This document shows positions 34,817-46,000 of a stretch of 64,000 bases of DNA, piece after piece. Within the stretch, counting starts at the first letter, position 1. The number at the start of each line of letters is the position of its first letter. Source of the DNA: Puccinia triticina (Eukaryota; Basidiomycota; Pucciniomycetes; Pucciniales; Pucciniaceae); NCBI RefSeq assembly GCF_026914185.1, contig NC_070560.1, positions 1,586,001 to 1,650,000 of the forward strand, written 5' to 3'. Made by a program: the position numbers and the translations under genes. The notes below the pieces were generated by a model, which searched no databases, was not told the origin of the DNA, and was given only the letters and a program-made list of their open reading frames with translations.

Positions 34817-36182
34817 TCACAGGTTTAGAACATAATGAATAAGCTTATTCATTATGAGCCTTTTGTGGTGAGTGTACAAAAGTACTATACTCACCGGGGG
34901 TACTCCTCTTATGAGGGTTGTCTGTATTCCAACAATCTTCAATACATCCAAGGTTCTTTTGGCCCGAGGATGCTGCTTTTGATCAACGTCAGGGTGTGTG
35001 GGACACAAGAATTTGTGAGCCTTGTGGACCTGGAACAATGATGGGAGAACCTTCGAGGAATTGCTGCTAGTATTGATGCACATTTCCATGAATTGGTCCG
35101 CTGAGGAGAACTTGCCCGGGACAAAGCTGGCCGGATTAATTTGGTTGACTAAGTCAAAGATTGATTTTGACCCGTTGGTCAGTGTGGAACAAATGGAGCC
35201 TTTTGGTGTTAGATCAAAGGTTGAACGGGTTGAGAAATGTGATACCACATTGAAGAAAAGTTCTTTTGATTTGCCACCGGGTTGTTGAAGCCACAGGGGG
35301 CTGTACACAGCAAAAAGGGACTCCAGCGTAGCCACTAACCAACACCGGTTATTCAAGTAATCGAACTGCTTATGAGTCTCCTTAGGTGCAGCATAGGATA
35401 CGAATGTGGTGTGGAGGCCTCGGTTGATGTTGGGGGCCTTGGGAGGCCGTCCGCCTTTTGCACGTTTATCCAGACGTTCTGAAACAAGCTCATCTGTAGT
35501 GTCAGGGGCCCTTCCATCGTTGATAAAAGCTTGCTGCCGTTTCGTGGGTTTTTTCCAGCCAATTGATTCACTGATGTCAATATGCTTTCTTGGTCGATTT
35601 CCGTACTTGATTGGGATGCCTCGCATGACCATGTGGTAATCCCTCTCCAAAGCCATTACAAATCTGTAAAGTTTGACCATACTGTAGAACAGATGCTTCT
35701 TTCCGGCACTGTTAAATCACAAAGGGATGTCAGTTAATTTTTTTCAAGGGAATACAAGGATGTTCTGGAAGAGAATTTACCTGAACATATAGTAAACACG
35801 GTGCATGCTCTCCTGGGCATTGGTGGTGTTTGGTAGACCATCATCCCCGTTGGGAGAATCCTCAAGCATCACCCGTTGGCTGGGGAATAAAGTAGCTTCC
35901 ACATCCGCCATCGTCCACCAGTCCAGCCACTTCTTCACCTTTGGGAAGCAGCGTCAAATTTCATTGATCCTTTCTTCATGTGTCTTACCGGCCTTGGTGT
36001 TTGTTAGTAGAAGTTTGTGACATAATTTCTCAAATGGCTTCTGGAAATTATGAAACACATAGATGAGTCGTAAAAGCATCAAAAGTTGTGTAATAGAAAG
36101 GCTGGGAGTGAATAAGATAGCTTACTACTTCATCTGCCATGATGACCGACTGGTTTCGCTTGATATGGGTGACAGAAGCCTG
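34817..36182 (-). pseudogene. Mutator-like transposase C-terminal half with USP-like Cys box
   Basis: Minus-strand reading from the CACTA junction: ASVTHIKRNQSVIMADE, an intron (GTAGTAAG to TTCCAG), KPFEKLCHKLLLTNTKAGK, a TGA at 35954-35956 where Arg is expected, WLDWWTMADVEATLF, LPNTTNAQESMHRVYYM, an intron, and MVKLYRFVMALERDYHMV. The layout, with a GC-x-x-HF motif upstream and the TTN-x-QES-MHR box, resembles Mutator-like transposases, but I cannot exclude another DDE family such as KDZ. Fused downstream is YLNNRCWLVATLESLFAVYS, similar to the N-x-C-W/Y Cys box of USP peptidases. The 5' continuation is at 54208-54280 and 63916-64000. Confidence 0.65.
34831..34856. repeat. 26-bp perfect palindrome
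   Basis: The sequence centred on AAGCTT (arms CATAATGAATAAG) reads identically on both strands. It lies in presumed intron sequence of the host gene. It could be a protein-binding site or a minimal fold-back remnant. Confidence 0.7.
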
Positions 36183-36234
36183 CACTACATGCAAACCTCC
36201 ATACCTCCTCAGGGGAAATTTGGGCGGTTTATGG
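36183..36234 (+). repeat. CACTA left TIR
   Basis: 52 bp starting CACTACATGCAAACCTCC and ending GGGCGGTTTATGG, followed by a T-rich run. It differs from the right TIR at one position (A versus G, position 29). Confidence 0.95.
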
Positions 36235-36490
36235 TTTTTTTTTTGGTTTTTTTTTGGCTGCTCAGCCCATTTTTTTTTGCAACTGCTGAGCCTTTTTTTT
36301 TCTCCAGTGCTCAGCACAGATTTCTCCTCAACATGCTCAGATCTTTTTTTCATGAGCCACTTACTAGCATTCTTAGAATTTTTTTTTCATGAGCCACTTT
36401 TTTTCAAGTGCTCAGCATATCTTACTCCTACTCAGCATATTTTACTCCTCCTCAGCATATTTTACTCCTACTCAGCATATCACACATAAT
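36235..36490. repeat. CACTA left subterminal repeats
   Basis: T-tracts alternate with short motifs of the type TGCTCAGC, CTGCTCAGCC and CTCAGCATAT; the last is repeated at roughly 20-bp spacing (36412-36482). Such dense subterminal motifs are where CACTA accessory or transposase proteins are known to bind in plants; here that role is inferred. Confidence 0.75.
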
Positions 36491-36566
36491 TCTTTATTTG
36501 TATTTTCAAGGCCAGTTATGTGCTAATTACAAATACAAGGTAATAAAGAACTTTCAATACTACTTT

Positions 36567-39500
36567 TTATCGATCCAGTGAGACTAGTGCAATGTGTTCA
36601 TTCTTGATGAGGGGCGAAATTTCAGAACCTTTATACTTGATCCATGCACAGTGTGCAAGGATCTCCCGGGTGTGATTCACATACAGTGTTTCAGTATGAA
36701 CACTCCTGAGCTCAACTTGTAGATCAAACTTTGATATCCCTGCAAACGGGCTGGAAAATTTACAAGGTAAGAGAGGTTGGATTACCAGCCATGTGTCGGA
36801 AGTGCTGGTACCATCCTTTAAGGTTCGGCGATGCTGAAAGATTTTTTCGATGATTCCGTACTGAGGCGCACAACCGGCTCGAAGGGCAACCACACTGTTG
36901 CTCGGATTCTCTCGAGAGGTGGAGAATATCACGCCGTTGATTAAGCAATCCGACAGATTTTCTATCCCAGAAGTAACGGAGAGGAACCTTCCTGCTTCAG
37001 ATTTGCGCTTCTTCGACCACTCTTTGGATGTAATCCAAGTCGTACCAGAGGGGCATGGATACAGCTCGTTTAGTCGCTTGGTTAGAATGTCTAGCGTTTC
37101 CGAGTCAAGAAAACCTTCGCGGCTTTTAGGCATAAGTTGAGGTTTGAGAGGGTCCGGGATCGGATCATAATAAGCTTCCAATTGAGGGATCAGAGGCTTT
37201 ATATTATCCGGGAGCTTTTCTGGCGCAGAAAGTAACGTCTTCAAGTTGCCGATGCGGCAAAAGTTAGTGAGGAAAGTGATTTCGAGCTCGCCTAGTGATT
37301 GCTCAAGCTTACATCAGCCTCCAATTGACCGACTGCACCAAGAAGAAGAAAACTGACCAAGACGGTTGTTATGGGCTGCTTTGAGTATTCTACCCATGAG
37401 CCTCTCCATGGAGAATGACCACCAAGCTCGTACTGGTCCAAAGTTTTCCAGGCAATCGGCGAGGTGGATGCACATGTGGTGGTTGGGAGCTAGGGTGACA
37501 TTGGGGAAGAGCACCAGGCAGCTCTTGAGGTACTCTGACGTATGATGCCGATATTTCTCGACTCTTTCGGAGGTCATCAATCGCTTGAGGGCTAGGTTGA
37601 CCATGGACACTAGGTGCGAGAAGTTGCGGAAAAGAGAGCGCGCAGTCGAACCTCCAGATGCCCAGTAGACCGGAAGGATCAACGGAAGTTGGATGGTGAA
37701 AAGATTTCGCCATTCGTCCGCTTTGAGAGAGCCAAACGATGCTTTACCCAAGATTGGGATCGCTCGCTTGATCCAGGTGGGAATGCGGATTCGTGGGAGG
37801 AGCGCGTTGATGAACGCCACGGCTTTTCTGTCGAAGATTATTTTGTCTTCGGTTGGAGGAATCCAGGGACCTGTGTCCCAGCCTTCGGCGGTGAGGTCGG
37901 GATTGAATGAATTGTCGCTATCGGTGGTAGGGAAATTGATGTTTAGAAAGGGGGTGCCTTCGTCTTCCATTTGAGTTGGGCTTGGAGGAGGCATGGCAAG
38001 ATTTGGGTTTCGGCGATCTTTGTTCATATCGTTCAGTTCTGACTGTGGGGGGCGCTTCGGCTCGGGTTCGTCATCGACATCGGACATAGCCCAAAAACGT
38101 CGGCAATGCCAGTTACATAGCCCCAAGAGGAGGTTATGCATCGAGTCTACCACATGGTTATTGATGATGTCCCAGTATGGAAGTTCGAGCATGACTGAGT
38201 ATCGAACACCGTGATCTTTTAGAATAGCCAGGCGTTCCTTCAGGGTTGTGGCGTCTCGAGATTTAGCGGCCCAATACCTGTGATCTGCCAGGTTTCGGGG
38301 CGGCCAGGTTTCCGGGTTAAGATTGGTAATTTCAGACTTTATTAGGAGGCAGTACGAGCACATTCGAGTTGCCATAGGAGATGCGAATCCAAGTGCACGG
38401 CGGAGGGCGGGCAAGTCTGCAAAGAAGGGAAGGATGGCTGCGCGGACCCGGCGTCCTCTAGGGTAAAGGAAGGTATGGGAGAGAGTCAGTCCATCCCATA
38501 AAACCTTAAGCTGCTCGACAATTGGTCGAAGGATCCAATTAATTTGCTCAAGGGAGGGTTCTTTGGGTCCGGGTGCGATTCCAACGATGAAGATGTTCTG
38601 AGGTTCGTATCGTATTTCTAGAGGAAGAGAGTAGCAGACCATGATGATGAAGTGGATGCTAGCATGTTTTGTCGACTTCCCGTAAGGATTTATTCCGTCC
38701 ACGAACATGCCGAAGGTCAGATTTGCAGCGTGAGTGGTGTACGGCGTTCCATCTGGGCCAAGAAATTCTTTCCACCTTTTTGATTGGTGGATGTCAGTGA
38801 GTTCGCCATTTGGATCGAAGGGTTCACTAGAGAGGGCGGCAATCTTATCTAGACCGTGTTCGATTCCTGGGCGAGAGAAAAGTCGACCAATCCAGTCGTA
38901 AAGGCTTTGATAGGCGTACGTCTTGATGGGATTCTTAAGTTGGTACAATTCGGCCCCGCAGACGCTCGGATTTTCATCTGGATCTGACACGCCAGGATCA
39001 TCATCTTCCGTTGTATCATCCTTGTCATTAGCAAACGCCGAACTAATGCATTGCGTGGGGCCAATCGGAGCAGGTGGGATCTGTGGGGCCTTGGAGGCTT
39101 TTTTCTTGGGGATGTCGGGCTTGGGGTACATGGCAAAACACACTGGACAGCAGACGACCGTGACTAGGATCGGATCAATCTGCATCCAGTCAAAGACGGT
39201 TCGGATATCAACAGGGAGGGTTTTGAGGGTGTCTTTTTGACGGAAATGGAGGGATTCGTCCTTTTTTCGAGGTTGGCCGAGTCCACAAGAAGCGGTAAGC
39301 CTAAGAAGATCTTGGCCGCACTTCAAAATCCAGCCCGACGTAGCGTAGGACGAGTGATCGAAAATGGCTAACATGCCCGCGAGGAGTGAAAGATGCAGGA
39401 CTGACGGGTCGGCATGCCTGAGGCTGAACTTGTAGTACCGCCCTATGTATGAAGTGAAGGAAAGATAAAAATTCTGTTAGCATCGAGAAAGACATGTGGC

Positions 39501-39975
39501 AAAAAGGTAGGGAAAAGAGACGAACGGCAGTCAAGGATGTTTAAATCTGGGATTCGCGGTGAGTCGCCTGTGATTTCGGGGCTGGGACTACTGGATGAGA
39601 TGCCAATTTCTTGAAGGTCTAGCTCGGACACGTTGTGGCTTTGGTTAGAACGGCGTTCATCCGAGCGGTCAGATCTCTGGTCACTGTCGTCGTTTTTGTC
39701 CTTGTCCAAGTCGAGTTCATCTTCAGAATCTTGTTGGAAAATATGATGATCAGCGGGGTGAAGTATGATTGACTGGAAGAAAGTGATGCAAACGTACCTT
39801 GGTCTCCTCCATATCGTGCGGCAAAGAGGTTGTCGGCTTCAAGGTGCTTGGCTCGAGTGGACTGAGCAATTACTGCGCCGGGTTGCCAGTTGCCTTCTCT
39901 GTCCCGGAATCGCTGTTGCTTGCATCCGAACGCTTGGCAAAGACAAACCACCGGGGCATATCGTGTCTCGGACAT
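36567..39975 (-). CDS. CACTA transposase (TNP2-like, Transposase_21)
   Basis: This gene should cut and move the 18-kb element. The ATG at 39975 starts MSETRYAPVVCLCQAFGC; an intron follows GGDQ (GTACGT donor) and an acidic Ser-rich stretch precedes another intron near 39520. The main exon (39374-37314, 686 codons open) has Cys-pairs VVCCPVC, the TNP2 signature FGMFVDGINPYGKS, IFIVGIAPGPKEP, CSYCLLIKSEI, LPYWDIINNHVVDSMHNLLLG and the DUF4218-like GPVRAWWSFSMERLMGRI. The last exon encodes ELEITFLTNFCRIGNLKTLL and runs to a stop at 36567. The junction near 37260-37340 is not fully resolved. No stop interrupts the main domains. It is the only recognised enzyme of the element. Confidence 0.88.
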
Positions 39976-40906
39976 CGCATAGGTAGCTGACTGGGTGGGG
40001 AGGGCAAATCGCAGGAGCTGGGGCAGTACGACCTGGAGAGATCGCTGGTATGTATGTATATGTCCACGAGAGTTATAATCACACCTCACACCTCACGCAA
40101 CGGTAACCTGCTGTAAATACATATGTAAACCGTTGCGCACACTTGTGTATGACATACGTAAACACATACTGATCGGTGATAGTCGGTGATCGATGAGATT
40201 TTTGTTGCTTGCATAAATAAATTTGTACATACAATCGATCACATGTGAGGTACATAGAGGCAGCTTGAGGTTTGCGGCCTGCCGCCGGTCATCAGAGGAG
40301 TCACTCAGCACTGTACATGGGTCACCGTCATGTCCGCCGTGTCTCCGACGGTATTGTACCAACAGGCCCAACTGCCAGTTTTGCTACATGTATCTTGCAC
40401 CACAACTTTGGACAAGAGGCAAAGTTGGGGTGCAACTACAAACATGGGCAAACATGGTTGTAACTTGTTTGCGGCTCGGCAAAGAAAACCTACAAGGTTA
40501 TTCTTTGCCGAACAACAATGGGATGCCGGTTGAGATTGGTACCGGGGCTTTTGGCCGGGCTCTTCAGGTCCAAGGTTATGCTGGCCTGATATTGTCGTAT
40601 ATCGTCGTTGTCTTCATCGTGGTTGTCTTCACCAGCCACAATGTTATTCAACTTCCCTCCACAATTATTCCCGATCATACACACTCTAATCAACTCGTCT
40701 TACCTCTGGAATTCGTCTTACCTCTGGAATCATATGCCACTTGCCTTGAATATCCGCGGTGAAAACGCACCTGCTGTCATCACGGCTGACTTGGCTGCTG
40801 ATAGCATGACTGACATGCTTCAAGCTTCAGGCGCCCAGTGCGAGCAAGGCGGGTGTTTACATATTTAACCTTCTGGTCCATTTGGCCCTATGCCCTAACG
40901 CTCTAG
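39976..40906. other. Spacer and unresolved 5' end of next gene
   Basis: About 930 bp upstream of both the transposase and the plus-strand exon-repeat gene, so promoters of both should be here. An open frame at 40223-40762 has no known domain. A possible first exon with an ATG at 40734 does not splice in frame with the exon at 40907 using the donors I can see. An 18-bp tandem repeat TCTTACCTCTGGAATTCG-like occurs at 40699-40730. Confidence 0.4.
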
Positions 40907-42355
40907 ACAGTGTACATAGGCACTGCGATCGGGGACGATAAGCTCTTGCAGGCGGTTGAGCGCTTGACTTTAGATGCTGAGGCGGCAGCCGTCAATGGGC
41001 CTGATGAAGGTCAAAGTTCTGCCAAGTCCGATCACGGTTCGTATTTTCCCATCTAATTTACTTTTACTTTACCCTTCTGACACGTACTTTTCCTTTATCT
41101 TTGAATATCCAACCCCTATCTAGTAACTGTGATCGAGGACGATACGCCGTTCGCGGCGGCTGAGCGCTCGGCTGAGACGACAACGGCGGTGCATAGCGGG
41201 CCTGAAGAGATTGCAGCGGCAGATGAAGCTCAAAGTTCTGCCAAGTCCGATCACGGTTTGTATTTTCCCATACAATTGATTTATACTTTACCCTTCTGAC
41301 ACTTACTTTTCCTTTCTATCTAGTAACTGCGATCGAGGACGATACGCCGTTCACGGCGGCTGAGCGCTTGGGTAGACCGGCCAAGACCGCGGTGCATAGC
41401 GGGCCTGAAAAGATTGCAGCGGCAGATGAAGGTCAAAGTTCTGCCAAGTCCGATCACGGTTTGTATTTTCCCATCTGATTTATTTATACTTTACCCTTCT
41501 GACACTTACTTTTCCTTTCTATCTAGTAACTGCGATCGAGGACGATACGCCGTTCACGGCGGCTGAGCGCTTGGGTAGACCGGCCAAGACCGCGGTGCAT
41601 AGCGGGCCTGAAAAGATTGCAGCGGCAGATGAAGGTCAAAGTTCTGCCAAGTCCGATCACGGTTCATCAACCGCTGAGGCGGGTGCGGATAGTAAGCCGG
41701 ACAAGTCTCCAGCTTCAGAGGAAGGCAAAATCTCTGATCAGGATATCGGTTTACCATTATTTTTTCAAGTTCCAGCCGGTAAGTCTTATCCAATCCGAAT
41801 TAAATTTAAATAATTTTGAAGCGTAGAATTTTGATTTGCTTGGATTTGCTTCATCTAGGTGATTTGGTGATCTTCAATCAGGGCAGCATCTTTGAGGCGG
41901 ACGGGAGCTTTACCACCAAGGGGTTGAGTGGGTTCTTCGATCTCTTGTTCACCAAGGGAATTTTTGAAGGGCCCCTCAACATTCACCAGTTCCCGCAAGT
42001 GGTTCGCACGCTAGTCAAGACCTACGGGTACAGCCTCCCGATCAGGATGAATTACATCACCACGCCCGACGGGCCAATCGCCACCCACTGGATTGCGCAA
42101 AGGATCCACGCAGTATGGACCAACGGGAACGGGGAGCTCCGATATGATTGTCCTGATTCCATAGCTTTTCGAAGTATGGAGTTTGACATGGATAACACTG
42201 GAGGTGAGCATCAATTGTGTACATCATTAGGAATAAACAAGTGATGACTGACGATTGAGTGTTTTGGATAAGCTCATGTTGGGTTCTTTGAGCCCAGAAG
42301 CGGTTATACTTGGACTATAGTCTACCGAACTCATCCATTGCATCAACCATCTTAG
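40907..42355 (+). CDS. CACTA-borne gene with tandemly duplicated exons, function unknown
   Basis: No known domain. Exons: 40907-41036, 41124-41255, 41324-41458, 41527-41778, 41859-42203 and 42273-42355, joined by GT-AG introns of 68-87 bp, each after the first base of a codon. The second to fourth exons encode copies of a 44-45-residue unit (TAIEDDTPFTAAERLG...SSAKSDH); the first is a diverged copy. Because every unit is a multiple of three with phase-1 introns at both ends, copies can be added without breaking the frame. The unique C-terminal part, about 170 residues from GDLVIFNQGSIFEADGSF to FEPRSGYTWTIVYRTHP, looks globular. The 5' end is not resolved. It lies between the transposase and the HeH-like gene, inside the CACTA element. 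Confidence 0.7.
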
Positions 42356-43040
42356 CTTGTACTAAACTCGCGCTTGCTGCTTAGTACTATCCTTGCGCTT
42401 GCTGTTCTCTTATGCTCCAACCTGTTCTCTGATGCCCCAATCTCCAACCTGTTCTCTGATGCCCCAATATACACATATGGCCATAAGATTGAGAGTTCCA
42501 GATCACATAGGACGGGTCTGGACTCTGCAAAGATCCTATCGGACTCCGCACGATTGGAAGATCCCAGGCCTAGCCCGGACTCATTTGTGAGTTTCACTGA
42601 GAATACATATTCTGTGCAAAAGGGCCTTGCACATATCAGTGATACCGGTTCGCAATCAGAAGATTCCCGGGCGAGTTTGGAGTCTTGGAATGCGGTCATG
42701 TGGGTGAATTTGCACCAGGGCCACGCATCACTCAAAGACTGTGCACGATCAGAAAGCCTCCGCGCGGCATTGCAGCGAGAGCTTGGCTCGGTTGTTTTAA
42801 GCTTGGCCCATATGGCATAATGGAGATAATAGTATTATTTATAACGATCTCATGATCTTGTATTAAGAAATACAACTATGTACAATAAAAATTAAAATAT
42901 GAATCTGGCGACGGGCTTGGAGGATCAATGAGAGGCGAGGCTGGGAAAGGGTAAAAGACTATGTACAGGGAGAGAGGAGGAAAGTATATCCACTATTTCC
43001 AAAATTAAGTAATCAGGACAAAAGGCAACCAAGGTTAGGT
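42356..43040. other. Spacer between two CACTA genes
   Basis: An open frame on the plus strand (42356-42820) reads LLLSTILALAVLLCSNLF and contains a 27-bp tandem duplication, but it has no ATG and directly follows a stop, so it is not counted as a gene; it may be 3' sequence or an alternative last exon. The remainder, 42821-43040, is AT-rich and should hold the 3' end of the minus-strand gene. Confidence 0.45.
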
Positions 43041-46000
43041 CTAGGTCATCCGCTCTAACTCTCTAATGACAGGCCTCAGAGCCGGGAGAGATTGAATTGA
43101 TAAGGCATTGATCTGGCGGGGTCTTTGTCCTTGGAGCCACTCATCACATATGGCATCGGAGGGAAGTGATTTGGGACAGGATCTTTGGCTGATCTTTTGT
43201 CGACGAGGTTGCACACGGGTACAGGTTGACTTACCATATTTTTTGCAGCCGGATTCTCGCTTCAGCGTGATAAGTTTATCGATGAGTTTGAATGCTCGCC
43301 CAATCCGAGGATGGCGCCATGGAAGATGTTTGACTACCACACGTTTTTGACGTTGACCGTTGGTGTTCGTATCCGAGCCTTCAGATTCCTCGGAGCCTTC
43401 CTCGTCAGTATCGGCATCACTCGTACAATGAGTCACAACCGGAATGAGAGGAACAAGGCCTGCCCGGCTAGTCAGAAACTTGACTCGCATATCGCGGAGC
43501 TATGAGTAAAGTTTCAAAGAGATAAGCGAGATAAACCAGGACAATAGTGATGAGCACACTGTGAATCACAAGCTTACCCGATGAGTGCGCGCGAGTCGAC
43601 GTTTCATGATAGCCCTCTGGTCGAGCCGTTGGGGATTCCAGGCTGCCTCTCGATACCTGCAAGTTATAGTGAGGATGGAATAATTAGAAAAACCATCCAT
43701 TGGACTAAAGCCAAGACAAGAAGACAAGATAGACTTACGTTCGATGTATCTGTTTGGCATGAGCGTAAATTGCGTCGTGGATTTTTTCGGTGGAGCAATT
43801 CTCAAGGTCGATATCCAAATACTCCTGCGCTCGAACGAGTTTCATGAAGATCGTATGAGCAAGATCCCATAGGAATGCGTTGTCGGTATCACGGGGACCC
43901 CGGGCCAAGTCAGGCCTGAATGAAACAACACCAGCCCGTCGCATGGTCCGCCACATGATTGAGAGTGTAGCCGGGGAAGCCTTCTTATGGCCGGGACCGT
44001 TGGGATATGGGAATGCCGGGTCGACATACGAAGCCACGCTAGAGGCCGTGCTTTCATCGTCTGAGTCGTCATTGTCGAAATCTTCATTCTTCCAGTTGGC
44101 TCTCTCGCGGTCGGTCGCAGGGGGTGGGAACTGATTCAAGGCCATACACTTCCCAAAGAGGGTCTTGATGTGCAGGCGGACTCGTGCCTACATGTCAGAA
44201 GAATCAGCAAAATAATATCGATACCAGGCTCATATTGAAATAAAAAGGACTTACCAAAAGAGTGAGGTTGCGAGGTTCTCCCGATCCTGAAGGACGAGGA
44301 CCAGATGAAGAGCTCGGTTCACCACTGGAGCTCGGCCTGAGTTGAGAGAGGTTGACCTGCTCAAGAGCCTCGGTGAGGATCCCGGTTGCCTGTGTCAGCT
44401 GACTTACCAATTGCTGACCAGAGCAGCAGCTGGCCACAAGGCCACTGTGGGTTTGATCTGGTGGGGGCGCTGGTCCAGAAGGGGATGACGGTTCTGATCC
44501 TGACAGGCCTGAGAAATCACGCGGGAGGGAGGACCTCCACCCCTGAACGCCACTGGGATCACTTGGCATGATCACCTCCTCGTCGTCGCGGAAAGTTGGA
44601 TGGATCTGAACGCTGTTGCGCCGGGCTCGATCTTCAGCATTTTGTTGTCTTTGTCTTCGGCGGCGAACTTCTGCATTGGTCGGGATACGTCGCAAGACCG
44701 GGGCGGCCTGTCTTTTGGCGTGTGGCGGGCTTGACAAAGGGTGATGGGGCTGCTTCCTTTTTCTTCGGGCAGCTCCATTGGCTTCCAACTCGTCGTCAGA
44801 ATTTTCGTCGTCAGAGATAATGCGGTGCCTATGGCGTCTTGATCTTGAGCCGGATGTGTAAGGATTGATGGGGGGGCTAGAAGAGTGATCCGGGTGAGCA
44901 GGTTGGCTAGAATATTGAAGATCCGAGGTTGAGGCTTGAGGCCGATGGGCAGGAGGGCTAGCAAATCGATCCAGAGCAGGGCGATGGTTCCCAGACGGTG
45001 GCGGTGTGTAGCTATTCTGTCGAGCGGGTCTTTTTCTAGTGCTACGTGACCTGGAGGCTTGAGGACGAGGAGTATCATCGGGACCGGGGCGAATTCGTTT
45101 CATGCGACCAGCGCTTGAAGAGAGGTCGTCATGTTGCCTTCTCCTTTTCTTTGAGCCGTCAGGAAGAACAGCAACAAAGTTGATATCTTCATGATGAGTC
45201 GAGGATGGACGACGCCACTGGCGACGTCCTGGGCGCAAGGATTGTTGTGCTCGAGGTCTTCCTGGTTTCTTGCGGGCCTGAATTGGAGCATCGTTTTTCT
45301 TGGCTCGCTTCTGACCGGTATTTTTAGTGGGGAAATCTCTTGAAGTGGAGGTTGAACGGGCGCTGAGTGATGCCCGGGAGATTGGAGCTTCCAATGACTC
45401 AGTTGACGCCACAGATGGTTGGTAGTTAGACGACAACGCTGAAGATGGTGAGTTGGCGCGACTGCTAGCAGGCCCTGAGGATGACGCTTCATTTCGAGGA
45501 CTGGAGGGTGGCCCGGGCCTTGAGTATACAAACCCACAATCATTGTCTTTGGGTTCGCTACTCTCGACTCTGCATTGATTTCTGCGTGCGGAAGATGGGC
45601 GAGGACGGGAAGAAGGTAGCCTAGAGGTTGACCGAGAGCGGGACTGAGAAGCTCTAGAGGTTGACCGAGAGCGGGACTGAGAAGCTCTAGGTCGTTTGCC
45701 AAGGTTGGAGAGGCCGGAGCGTAGGAGGTTGTAGCTGCCAATCAGCCGTGCGGTCCGAGTGGTCGAGTTGTACGCAACGTTGTGCTGATCCAAGTACTCT
45801 GTGATTTGTTCCCGCGAGAGCTGCGAGTGGTCTACCAGCGGAAGAAAAGTTAAAAAAAAATTAGAACAACGTAGAAACACATGGAAAAAGATTAAAAGAC
45901 TCACCCGGCCACTCTGAGGTGTCTTCCGACTTTCGTTTGAGAGCCTGGCTCCTTCGTGCCAATGTTGGCGGGGGGGTGGGGGCGGCTCGAGATGCAAGGT

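Noticed and set aside
36183..36245. Shared 52-bp sequence at 36.2 and 54.2 kb as part of a duplicated transposase gene (RRYGGLHVV / HYMQTSIPP)
   Set aside because: At first it looked like a conserved coding motif, but it starts with CACTA, is inverted between the two sites, is flanked by CTG, and its removal rejoins the host frame; it is the terminal repeat of the CACTA element.
42374..42820. Small secreted protein with a hydrophobic start
   Set aside because: The frame has no ATG before or at the hydrophobic stretch (it begins with TTG and directly follows a stop), so a signal peptide is not supported.
43468..43662. Transmembrane segment in the HeH-like gene (Src1/MAN1-like)
   Set aside because: The hydrophobic stretch lies in an intron (GTAAGC to CATAG) between exons that join THR to RDMRVKF; the spliced protein has no membrane span.
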